64,000 nt of DNA from JAJZAM01 sp027391075 (GTDB taxonomy: Bacteria > Actinomycetota > Acidimicrobiia > Acidimicrobiales > Palsa-688), in assembly GCA_027391075.1 (NCBI GenBank), contig DAHYHI010000024.1, positions 1-64,000 on the forward strand. Direction: 5' to 3'. The notes under the pieces were generated by a model that was given only the letters and a program-made list of their open reading frames with translations, ran no database searches and was not told the DNA's origin. Both the position numbers and the translations under genes were made by a program. How positions within the stretch are numbered: position 1 is the stretch's first letter; each line of letters opens with the position of its first letter. Shown piece after piece: positions 56,995 to 64,000 of this stretch.

Positions 56995-57927
56995 CTAGAC
57001 GTGGGGGTGGGGGTGTCCCTGATCGCCCCTGGTCGTTTCCAGCCAGCGTCTTAGGCCCGCAGCGTTGGAGTGGATCCCGTTTAGGGTTTCCAGCTTCGCG
57101 CGGTTCTCCTCCGACACCCCTTCGATCGGCCCCCCGAAGCGCGCCGTGAGCGCCTCTTCGATGTCCGCTCCCGTCCGCCAAGCCGACTCGGCGGTCTCAG
57201 CCCACTGGCGCAGCGTGCTCTCGGCCTCCTCCAGCAGCCCAGGGGGGTCGCCGAGGAGACCGTAGTGAGCCAGGGCTATGCCGCTGGGGCTTCTCGCGGC
57301 GAACTTGTGGAGCGAGGTGACCGCCTGGTCCAAGTCGAAGTCGGCGGGCGGAGTGGCGGGCCGAAGGACGCCGGCGTCGGGCAGGCGGACGCCTACTGCG
57401 TCACCGGCGAAGATGATCCCGCTTTCGCTGTCGTGCAGAGCAAGGTGGTGCTTAGCGTGACCGGGTGAGTCGATGGTCGTCAGGGTTCTGCTTGGGCCGA
57501 CTTGTATCTGCTCGCCATCGGCGAGGACGTGGACTCTCTCCACCGGCGTCGGGTCCAGGCGGCCGTAGAGGCTGTCGAGAAGGTCCCCGTAGACCATCGC
57601 CGCAGAGCGGACAAGCCTTTCTGGGTCGACTAGGTGGCGGGCTCCTTTCTCGTGCACGTACACGGTGGCGTTCGGGAACGCCCTCGCCACGTCGCCGACC
57701 CCGCCCGCGTGGTCGAGGTGGATGTGGGTGACCGCCACACCGGCCAGGTCGGAGGGGCCGACCCCGTGACGGGCGAGAGCTGCCAGGAGGGTTGGAACCG
57801 ACGACTGGCTCCCGGTCTCTATAAGCACAGGGGCGGCACCTTCGACGAGGTATCCGGCGGTTACCTTGTCCCAACCCCCGAGTAGGGTGTCGACTTCGAG
57901 CACCCCTGGTCCTATGTAGCTCGACAT
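56995..57927 (-). CDS. Metallo-beta-lactamase-fold hydrolase
   Basis: 310 residues from ATG 57927. The metal-binding motif is seen as THIHLDHAGGVGDVA near residue 68, followed by VHEKGARHLVDP, a His in IDSPGHAKHHLALHD near 165, and an Asp in IIFAGDAVGVRLP near 185. Residues 230-310 are an added helical domain ending in a His-rich GHPHPHV. It resembles glyoxalase II-like or lactonase-like members of the fold. Cytosolic; the substrate is not clear. Confidence 0.88.
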   Translation of the reverse strand: MSSYIGPGVLEVDTLLGGWDKVTAGYLVEGAAPVLIETGSQSSVPTLLAALARHGVGPSDLAGVAVTHIHLDHAGGVGDVARAFPNATVYVHEKGARHLVDPERLVRSAAMVYGDLLDSLYGRLDPTPVERVHVLADGEQIQVGPSRTLTTIDSPGHAKHHLALHDSESGIIFAGDAVGVRLPDAGVLRPATPPADFDLDQAVTSLHKFAARSPSGIALAHYGLLGDPPGLLEEAESTLRQWAETAESAWRTGADIEEALTARFGGPIEGVSEENRAKLETLNGIHSNAAGLRRWLETTRGDQGHPHPHV

Positions 57928-58040
57928 GGCTACAGCGTAGAGCGCGGCAGCTGGGTGCACACCGTTTCGATCGGCAACTGACCCGCCGCCACCTTGCAAT
58001 CGGTCCCCGGTGCCGGCCGGCGCTGTGTAACATTCCCCGG

Positions 58041-58793
58041 GTGGATGCTGCCCGGCTCGTGGCGCTGGGAGCTGCCGGCCTGGGCGCCGGTTTCATCAAC
58101 GGGGTCGCCGGGGGCGGTTCCCTAGTCTCGTTCCCTGCTCTTCTCGCCGTGGGTCTTCCGCCCCTGAACGCGAACGTCACGTCGACAGTGGGAATCTGGA
58201 GCGGCTACGTGGGGGGTTCCGCCGGCTTCGCAGAGGAGATCTCCACCCAAAAGCCCAACCTACGCAAGCTCGCCGTGCCCACCCTGGCCGGCAGCGTAGC
58301 GGGCGTGGTACTCCTGCTGGCCACCCCGGCGAGCGCTTTCAGCCTTCTCGCGCCCTACCTGATCCTGGTGGCCTGCGCCCTGTTCGCCGTGCAGCCTTTG
58401 GTTTCCAAGCACTTCCAACTGGCGGAGAGGTCCTCGACCCGGCGGCCGGTGCTGCTCGTCGACTTCCCCGTGTTCCTCGCCTCCACCTACGGCAGCTACT
58501 TCGGGGCGGGCCTCGGCGTCCTCCTTCTCGGGATCCTCGCCTCCGTCCTGCCCGACGACCTGAAGCGGATAAGCGGTTTGCGCACGGCGATGTCCCTGGT
58601 GATCAACACCGTCGCCGCCGTGGCTTTCATCGCGTTCGCTCCGATATCGTGGGCTGCGGTCGGTGTGATGGCCGTGGGCAGCCTTGTGGGTGGCTACCTG
58701 GGGTCGCTGTTCGCCAAGTGGATCCCCACAGGAGTACTTCGGGTGGTTGTCATCGCCGTAGGACTCGCCGCCGCCGGCAAGCTGCTCTCCTGA
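58041..58793 (+). CDS. TauE/SafE-family permease
   Basis: 250 residues from GTG 58041, with seven or eight membrane segments. The family motif GAGFINGVAGGGSLVSFPALL is at the N-terminus (helix 1 and loop), repeated weakly in the second half (YFGAGLGVLLLGIL). Members export sulfite, sulfoacetate or similar anions, or import small acids. Next to an oxygenase, an arylsulfotransferase-like gene and an SsuABC-like importer, an organosulfur link is reasonable but inferred. Confidence 0.88.
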   Translation: MDAARLVALGAAGLGAGFINGVAGGGSLVSFPALLAVGLPPLNANVTSTVGIWSGYVGGSAGFAEEISTQKPNLRKLAVPTLAGSVAGVVLLLATPASAFSLLAPYLILVACALFAVQPLVSKHFQLAERSSTRRPVLLVDFPVFLASTYGSYFGAGLGVLLLGILASVLPDDLKRISGLRTAMSLVINTVAAVAFIAFAPISWAAVGVMAVGSLVGGYLGSLFAKWIPTGVLRVVVIAVGLAAAGKLLS

Positions 58794-58823
58794 GCCCGGC
58801 TACCCTTCGTCTGAGCCCGGCTA
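58790..58823. repeat. 13-bp direct repeat between convergent genes
   Basis: CTGAGCCCGGCTA occurs at 58790-58802 and 58811-58823, 21 bp apart. The first copy overlaps the stop of the permease gene and the second that of the oxygenase gene. Confidence 0.8.
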
Positions 58824-59855
58824 GCCCAAACTCGCTTGCAGCCGCGCCGACTCGCGCACCGCCGAGGTGTTAACAAAGCCCTCGCGCGAGCCGGCCAGCT
58901 TGGCCTTGAGGTGGTCGGCGACCCTGACCGGCTCGTACCCAGCCGGCCTGGCAGCATCCACGAACTGGGGTAACGGCGCCACGACAGCGTCGAAGTTGCC
59001 ATCGTGGAAGTAGGCGGCCGAGCGACGTCTGACCGTTCGACCGTCGACTTGCGGAGGGACCACCCGGTGCATGGTCGCCATCCACACGTCGTTGGTCATG
59101 CGCGCTGTGAGATCCCCGAGGTTAACGAGAAGTGCGCCGGGGGCAGGCAGCACGTCGTGCCAGACCCCGCCGGCATCGAGGATTTGCAGACCTGGCACGG
59201 GGTCGGCCCACAGCACCGTGGCGATCCCGAAGTCGGTGTGAGCGCCCATGGCAGACGCCGCCCCTAGGCTGGTGCCTTCGGCCAGGGCGTAGTTGTTCAG
59301 CCGCAGAACGTCGATCGAGTGGTCGGTCAGGCCTGCGAAGAACCCTTCCGGCTGGCCCAAAGCAACGTCGAAGACAGACGTGAGCACACTTGCCACCCGC
59401 CCGGCTTCGTCGAAATAGGCTTGGAGGCCTCCGCGAAACTGCGGCAGCTCTTCTGGCCAAACGTTCGGAGCGTACTCCGGCTCGGGAAGTTCGCTACCGC
59501 CGTAGGACGTCCCGTCCACTCCGACGTTGAAGGCTTCGAAGAAGTCCCTTGAGCTTGGATCGGCTTCGATCCCAGCGCTGAGGATGAGACTCTCCGCTCG
59601 TGGCGGGGTGTAACCGCGGTTGGCTCCCTGGACCCGGTAGCTGCTCTTCGCCTCGGGCGACAAGGAGAAGAAACTGTCGGCGGCCTCTACCATCGCCGCT
59701 ACGACATCGTCTGTGATGCCGTGCCCGACTATCGCCAGGAAGCCGACCTCCCGCAGAGCCTTGTCGGTGTCAGCCACCACACGCGACCGCTCCCTGTCCG
59801 ATCCGCCCGCCACCCACGGCGACAGGTCAACTACGGGAACACTAAGCAGGCCCAC
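58821..59855 (-). CDS. 2-oxoglutarate/Fe(II) oxygenase, isopenicillin N synthase family
   Basis: 344 residues from GTG 59855. The N-terminal DIOX_N region (SVPVVDLSPWV, FLAIVGHGITDD) precedes the jelly-roll with the iron ligands: GAHTDFGIATVLWADPV (His and Asp) near residue 210 and TMHRVVPP (second His) near 262, then RRRSAAYF near 275, the Arg/Ser pair that binds 2-oxoglutarate. Reaction: oxidative change of a small molecule, substrate unknown. It lies between the permease and the arylsulfotransferase-like gene, 55 bp after the latter begins its upstream operon end. Confidence 0.9.
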   Translation of the reverse strand: MGLLSVPVVDLSPWVAGGSDRERSRVVADTDKALREVGFLAIVGHGITDDVVAAMVEAADSFFSLSPEAKSSYRVQGANRGYTPPRAESLILSAGIEADPSSRDFFEAFNVGVDGTSYGGSELPEPEYAPNVWPEELPQFRGGLQAYFDEAGRVASVLTSVFDVALGQPEGFFAGLTDHSIDVLRLNNYALAEGTSLGAASAMGAHTDFGIATVLWADPVPGLQILDAGGVWHDVLPAPGALLVNLGDLTARMTNDVWMATMHRVVPPQVDGRTVRRRSAAYFHDGNFDAVVAPLPQFVDAARPAGYEPVRVADHLKAKLAGSREGFVNTSAVRESARLQASLG

Positions 59856-59910
59856 TCGTCACGCTCCGTTCGCGCACGTCATCGTCTCTGGCCGCCAAGA
59901 ATAGCGAAGA

Positions 59911-61092
59911 CTACCCAAGCCACGGGAAGCTCTCCTCCTTGTAGCGATACGCTCGGAATATGGCGTTCTGGGCACCCGCCGACGACTCAGGTCCTGTTCC
60001 GTCGGGAAAGCAGTAGAAATACGGGACCACGTAATCCCAGACGGTCTCGCCGGCAGGGGTCACCTCGAAAATGCGCCCAAAGCTACCTTCGCTGATCAGA
60101 GTGTTCCCGTTCCACAGACGCTGCGCGTTGGACATGTAAGGGCTGTAGAAGTTCTGCAAAGGCGTGTCCTTGTACTCCCACACAATCTTGTTGGAGTCCT
60201 TCGGGTCGACTTCTATCACCCTCGAATAAGGCACGCTGCTAGACGGCCGGAAGGACCCGTTGTCGAAGATGATCACGTGACCATTGCCCAGCATGTGGGG
60301 ATGATGCTGTTGCGCGATCTCCTCGGGGCCTAGCCGCCACTTGACCTTCCCCGACCGGCGATCAACTATAAGACACGTAGAAGCACTCCGATAGCCGACA
60401 AGCACGTCGCCGTCGACGGTCTCCTCGACGCTGTTGCACATAGGCCAGTGCTCCCGTTCGAAGTGCTCGTCGAGAGGAAGATCCGCTGTCCCCAGTTCGT
60501 CGGCCGGCGACCAACGCCACACGATCTCGCCATCCCAAGTCATCTCGTAGACGACATCACCCCATATCGAACCGTCAGGCGCTTCGCTGCCGGGTATGCC
60601 TCCGCGGACCTGCGCCGCCGCGGCGTCGGGCAATCTCTCCACGGCGCCGACAAGAAGGTTACCGTTGGCCAAGATCGAAGCATCGTGGTGATGGAAGGGG
60701 TGCTGTGCCTGTCTCACGATCCTCCCCGTCGGATCCAGCTCCATCAGCCAACCACCGTGGTAGACGTCCCACAGAGGGAAAATCGAGACCCCACCTTGCT
60801 TCTTGCCCTGGTAAAAGAGGTTCCCATTGGGCAGAACTTTGGCGTGTCTCCCGGGGGGAACTGGGGCATTCCAAGTGTGGACCACACTACCGTCGATATC
60901 GACAAGGTAGATCTCACCGGGTCCGGCGATAGGACAGAAAAGTGTCAGCCCACCGGCAGTCCTGTTCATGTCCACACCGCGCAATCCAGTACCGCGACGC
61001 CTAAGGGTGTTCTGGTCGAGAGCCGGCTCCGACAAGACGTCGATAGTCGGGACCCGCCGGGGCTGGTCAAGAAATCTCAGATCGTCGGTCAC
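59911..61092 (-). CDS. Arylsulfotransferase-like beta-propeller protein
   Basis: 393 residues from GTG 61092, overlapping the upstream substrate-binding-protein stop by 4 bp. Repeated blades with G.V...W (VHTWNAP, IVWRWSPADE, VKWRLGP, IVWEYKDTP, TVWDYVVPY) and N.L motifs, plus His-rich segments HHHDASILANGN and QHHPHMLGNGH, fit the ASST (arylsulfate sulfotransferase) type of propeller. No signal peptide is present, unlike the exported enzymes, so it would act in the cytosol. It could move or release sulfate groups from aryl sulfates imported by the coupled ABC system. The catalytic assignment is not certain. Confidence 0.75.
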   Translation of the reverse strand: MTDDLRFLDQPRRVPTIDVLSEPALDQNTLRRRGTGLRGVDMNRTAGGLTLFCPIAGPGEIYLVDIDGSVVHTWNAPVPPGRHAKVLPNGNLFYQGKKQGGVSIFPLWDVYHGGWLMELDPTGRIVRQAQHPFHHHDASILANGNLLVGAVERLPDAAAAQVRGGIPGSEAPDGSIWGDVVYEMTWDGEIVWRWSPADELGTADLPLDEHFEREHWPMCNSVEETVDGDVLVGYRSASTCLIVDRRSGKVKWRLGPEEIAQQHHPHMLGNGHVIIFDNGSFRPSSSVPYSRVIEVDPKDSNKIVWEYKDTPLQNFYSPYMSNAQRLWNGNTLISEGSFGRIFEVTPAGETVWDYVVPYFYCFPDGTGPESSAGAQNAIFRAYRYKEESFPWLG

Positions 61093-62153
61093 GGCAACGT
61101 CACCCCGGCAGGGTCCACGCTCTGAAGCGCCGACTTCGAGGTAGCTGCGAGCACCGTCGACTGGCTGAGAACGCCAGCCACGCCTTGGGTGGCGTTAAGC
61201 CAATTCCCTTCGGCGACGAGCAGGTCGACGAGGCCCGGCGCGAGAGCTACCTTCTGTGCGTACTGTGGCAGAAAGCTCGACACGAAGCTGACCGAGTCGG
61301 CACCACCCGATTGACCGGCAATCGCCGTCGCTGCGGCTGTAGGGTTGGCTTGAATGTAGTTGTCCGCTGAGATCAGAGCGCGCAGGACGCGCTCCTGAGT
61401 GGACAGCGGGGTGCCCGGGGCGGCAAGAAGCACAGTATGTTCGGCATAGCCGCTGTAGACCATGTCCTCGTAGTTGCCACCTAGGATCGATTGAGCCGCC
61501 GTATAGTAGGTTGGAAATGTGACGCCGGCAGCGATGTCACCTTTGTCGACCGCTGGGACGATCTCGGATGGAGCCAGATTGATCACTGACACGTCTTGGA
61601 GCGTCAATCCTGCCGATACCAGCATTTCGTTTAGGACGTACTCGGCGTTGCTCCCGACTGGTACGCCGATCTTCTTTCCTTTTAACGACGCAAACGACGA
61701 GATCCCCGACGACTTGGAGTATATGAGCTTCCACTGGGAGAACTTCGAGAGGTTGGCGTCTACCAGGATGCTCCTCTTGCTCAGCAACGCCGTTGCGATA
61801 GGCAGGTCGGCGACGAAGGCGAAGTTCGCCTGCCCGCCGAGAAGAGCGTTCAGCGCCAACACGCCGGTCGCGAAGTTCGCCACGTTCGCTTGGATTCCAT
61901 CGGCTTTCCATATGCCTTCAGCTGACGCAACGTATACAGGGGCACCTCCTAGGTAATCACCGCCGGCGATGGTGATCTTGATGGCAGGGCTTTGCGACGC
62001 GGGGTTAGTGGTCGCAGGTGAGCTTAAGCTACTGGTCGCTGTCGATGTGGCCGACGACGAACTCTTAGTGCCAGCTCCGCTGCTGCAAGCTGCAAGTAAC
62101 GCTGTCGCCGCTGTCAGCGACGCCGTCGCGCGTAAGTACCTGATTTTGGGCAT
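61089..62153 (-). CDS. ABC substrate-binding lipoprotein (SsuA/NMT1-like)
   Basis: 354 residues. Lipobox LTAATALLAACSS near residue 20, a Ser/Thr linker, then a periplasmic-binding fold: IKITIAGGDYLGGAPVYVASAEGIWK near the start, ANFAFVADLPIATALL, a central GKKIGVPVGSNAEYVLNEMLVSAGL, and the late part VDLLVAEGNWLNA. This matches SsuA/TauA/NrtA-type receptors for sulfonates, taurine, nitrate or thiamine precursors. With its ATPase and permease it forms a full importer, followed by the arylsulfotransferase-like gene with a 4-bp overlap. Confidence 0.9.
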   Translation of the reverse strand: MPKIRYLRATASLTAATALLAACSSGAGTKSSSSATSTATSSLSSPATTNPASQSPAIKITIAGGDYLGGAPVYVASAEGIWKADGIQANVANFATGVLALNALLGGQANFAFVADLPIATALLSKRSILVDANLSKFSQWKLIYSKSSGISSFASLKGKKIGVPVGSNAEYVLNEMLVSAGLTLQDVSVINLAPSEIVPAVDKGDIAAGVTFPTYYTAAQSILGGNYEDMVYSGYAEHTVLLAAPGTPLSTQERVLRALISADNYIQANPTAAATAIAGQSGGADSVSFVSSFLPQYAQKVALAPGLVDLLVAEGNWLNATQGVAGVLSQSTVLAATSKSALQSVDPAGVTLP

Positions 62154-62218
62154 TGTTCTCCTTATTGTTGTCGTTGTGACACTTTCCGGCCTGCTAAGAA
62201 CGCTGAGTCGTTGGCCCC

Positions 62219-63052
62219 TCAGCCAGGAAGCAGGTATCCGAGAATCTGCTGGTAAAGTTTGTCCCGTTCGACAGCGTCGGAACGTATGCTGCTGGACGTG
62301 AGGTCGAGATCGGCGACGATCCTGCCAGGACCTGGGGCCATGAGCAGGATCCTCTCGGCCAGGTCCAACGCCTCGTTGACGTCATGGGTTACGAACACGA
62401 CGGTCGTAGACGTTTGCTCCCACAAGGTCATTAGGAGCCGTTGCATCGCTATTCTCGTGATGGCGTCGAGGGCACCGAAAGGTTCGTCCATGAGCAGCGC
62501 GCTGGGCTCGGCTGCCATTGCACGTGCCAGCGCTACTCTCTGCTGCATGCCGCCGGACATCTCCGCCGGGTATTTTCTAGCTGCGTCCTTCAACCCGACT
62601 GACTCCAAGGCGCGCCGAGCGCGCTCGGCGCGCTCGGCCCGGCGAAGGTGGAACCGTTCCAAGGCCATTTCGACGTTTTCGCTGGCTGTCATCCAGGGCA
62701 TCAACGCGTACTGCTGGAGGACGACCGCCCTGTCAGGACCCGGGCCTACCACCTGTCTCCGCCCTATTCGGATCTGACCACCGGACAGTTCGACGAACCC
62801 TGCCACTGCGTTCAGTAATGTCGTCTTGCCACACCCGGTCGGCCCTAGCAGAGCAGTGAACGAGCCAGCCCCAAACGTAACGTCGGTTTCCGCGAGCGCC
62901 GTCGTGACGTTTCCGGTGCGACTGGAATGGTATGTGACAGCGGCCTTTTCCAGACAGATGGCCTCACTAGTGGTGCCCGTCAGATCGTGTCCTGGCGTCC
63001 CGGGAGGACTTGATCCCTGAACCGCAGCTTCAGGTGCAGGCAACTCGCTCAC
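62219..63052 (-). CDS. ABC transporter ATP-binding protein (SsuB/TauB-like)
   Basis: 277 residues. LLGPTGCGKTTLLNAVAGF (Walker A) near residue 72, VLQQYALMPWMTASENV (Q loop), AEMSGGMQQRVALARAMA (signature), ALLMDEPFGALDAITR (Walker B) and VFVTHDVNEAL (switch His). The FGALD and THDVNEAL forms are usual in SsuB/TauB/NrtD-type ATPases. It starts after a hairpin and 52 bp past the permease gene. Confidence 0.95.
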   Translation of the reverse strand: MSELPAPEAAVQGSSPPGTPGHDLTGTTSEAICLEKAAVTYHSSRTGNVTTALAETDVTFGAGSFTALLGPTGCGKTTLLNAVAGFVELSGGQIRIGRRQVVGPGPDRAVVLQQYALMPWMTASENVEMALERFHLRRAERAERARRALESVGLKDAARKYPAEMSGGMQQRVALARAMAAEPSALLMDEPFGALDAITRIAMQRLLMTLWEQTSTTVVFVTHDVNEALDLAERILLMAPGPGRIVADLDLTSSSIRSDAVERDKLYQQILGYLLPG

Positions 63053-63066
63053 CTGGCACCCCTGTC

Positions 63067-63099
63067 CGCCAAGCCGATAGCGCTCAATCCGACTTGGCG
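63067..63099 (-). other. Intercistronic hairpin in the ABC operon
   Basis: CGCCAAG (63067-63073) and CTTGGCG (63093-63099) make a perfect 7-bp stem with a 19-base loop in the gap between the permease and ATPase genes. It may tune expression or protect mRNA. It has no U-tract, so it is unlikely to be a strong terminator. Confidence 0.4.
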
Positions 63100-63104
63100 C
63101 CTTC

Positions 63105-63992
63105 TCACGAGGTGCTCCAATGCACTAACCGCTTGCCTGCCTTTGCGATGAGGTAATCAGCGCTGACTCCGAGGACGCCCAACTCGATCAGCCCGACGAA
63201 GATTCGGCCGGTCTGGAGGAACTGAGAGTCGACCTGCAACCTATAGGCGATGCCGTTTTGAGCCCCGCCGAGCTCTGCAGCCACCAAGGCAAGGAAGGCT
63301 ACGCTGCTACCGTAACGAAGCGCCGATATGATCGCCGGCCCAGCTGCCGGTATCAGAACCCTCGTCAGGACTCTTACCCGTCCGAGTCCGTACCCCTTCG
63401 CTACCCTCACGTACACTGACGGGATCCGCGCGACCCCGTCGTGGACGTAGAGCCACACGGCCAGTACGACGGCGTAGCCGATGATGAAGTACTTTCCTTT
63501 CTGGCCTATTCCGAACCATGCTGTCGACAGGGGCACGACAGCGATGGCCGGTATAGGACGCAGGAACGTGATGATCGGCCCTAGCAGTGCGTTACAAGCA
63601 CGTGAGATCCCGGTTGCGAAGCCAATGGCGATTCCAAGGGCCGATCCGATGAGAAAGCCGACAGCCACTCGTCCCAGACTGGCGCGCAGGTCACCACCGA
63701 CTACTCCACTTCTCCACAGCGACTTGGCGGCCTCCCACGTCTGGAGTGGGGTGGGGAAAAGCGCCTTGGTTATCAGTCCGCTGCGAGCTACGATCTCCCA
63801 CAACAACAGGCACACGACGACTAACGCGAGACGCTGCCCTACACGTCGCGCTAGCCGCACCAAGCGCCTTCTTAAGGTGAAGCCATTCCCACGAGGTTCA
63901 ATCGCCCCGACCTCCAGGTGAGCCGCTTGGGACGAGGCGGCGCCTCGTGCGCTCTCTTTTTGAGACGAACGGCGAATTACTAAAGTGCCCAT
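63105..63992 (-). CDS. ABC transporter permease (SsuC/TauC-like)
   Basis: 295 residues from ATG 63992, near the right edge. A long basic N-terminus (1-55) precedes about six membrane segments. The BPD_transp_1 coupling loop is seen as VAKGYGLGRVRVLTRVLIPAAGPAIISALR near residue 205, and FLRPIPAIAVVPLSTAWFGIG near 150 is typical of SsuC-type permeases. Acts with the following ATPase and binding protein as an importer of sulfonate-like or similar anions. Genes further upstream, if any, lie outside the window. Confidence 0.93.
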   Translation of the reverse strand: MGTLVIRRSSQKESARGAASSQAAHLEVGAIEPRGNGFTLRRRLVRLARRVGQRLALVVVCLLLWEIVARSGLITKALFPTPLQTWEAAKSLWRSGVVGGDLRASLGRVAVGFLIGSALGIAIGFATGISRACNALLGPIITFLRPIPAIAVVPLSTAWFGIGQKGKYFIIGYAVVLAVWLYVHDGVARIPSVYVRVAKGYGLGRVRVLTRVLIPAAGPAIISALRYGSSVAFLALVAAELGGAQNGIAYRLQVDSQFLQTGRIFVGLIELGVLGVSADYLIAKAGKRLVHWSTS

Positions 63993-64000
63993 CGGCAGCT

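Overview
The window is high-GC DNA with short gaps, many GTG/TTG starts and many 1-4 bp stop/start overlaps. Actinobacterial markers are a BldC-like regulator beside purF-purM, an HspR-type dnaK operon with a HAIR-like operator, a GlnR-like box before amtB, and a PurS/PurQ/PurL-type purine cluster. Secreted-protein repeats containing GGGYWL and DGGVFA resemble ones I associate with Acidimicrobiia, so that class is my best guess; the class-level placement is inference. No rRNA, tRNA, CRISPR array or insertion sequence was seen.

Region by region. 1-8.5 kb (minus): a truncated zinc alcohol dehydrogenase, then a tightly packed unit reading from 8466 down to 498: a GT4 glycosyltransferase, a GT32-GT4 fusion, a PqqD-like protein, a small Tat-type protein with a tandem NQ-repeat tail, a GT2-TPR glycosyltransferase, a secreted beta-helix protein and an AhpD/CMD-like protein. 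This is the most novel-looking part and may be a peptide- or surface-protein glycosylation system. 8.5-13.4 kb: hemD-like, serA, a lipoprotein, argJ, bldC. 13.5-23.6 kb: purA-D-C-S-Q, then a plus-strand small gene, then purL-F-M. 23.6-32.5 kb: dnaK-grpE-dnaJ-hspR-clpB followed by an MmpL-type transporter. 32.5-42.4 kb: MFS exporter, gpmA, glnD, a small membrane protein, amtB-glnB, a cyclic-nucleotide-binding protein and an EtfD-like membrane iron-sulfur oxidoreductase.

42.4-52.5 kb: a form I aerobic CO dehydrogenase cluster (coxM-S-L, XdhC-YHS fusion, MoxR ATPase, VWA protein) with a divergent LysR regulator, bracketed by two MazF-type toxin-antitoxin modules, each with a perfect palindrome at the antitoxin start. 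52.5-58 kb: orphan pilT, DUF4232-like lipoprotein, GNAT acetyltransferase, ABC exporter, metallo-beta-lactamase-fold hydrolase. 58-64 kb: TauE/SafE permease, an isopenicillin-N-synthase-type oxygenase, an arylsulfotransferase-like beta-propeller protein and a complete SsuABC/TauABC-like importer, which together suggest organosulfur handling.

The genes point to an aerobic heterotroph with mixotrophic CO oxidation. Electrons from acyl-CoA/ETF could enter through the EtfD-like protein, nitrogen is sensed by AmtB/PII/GlnD, and heat shock is controlled by HspR.
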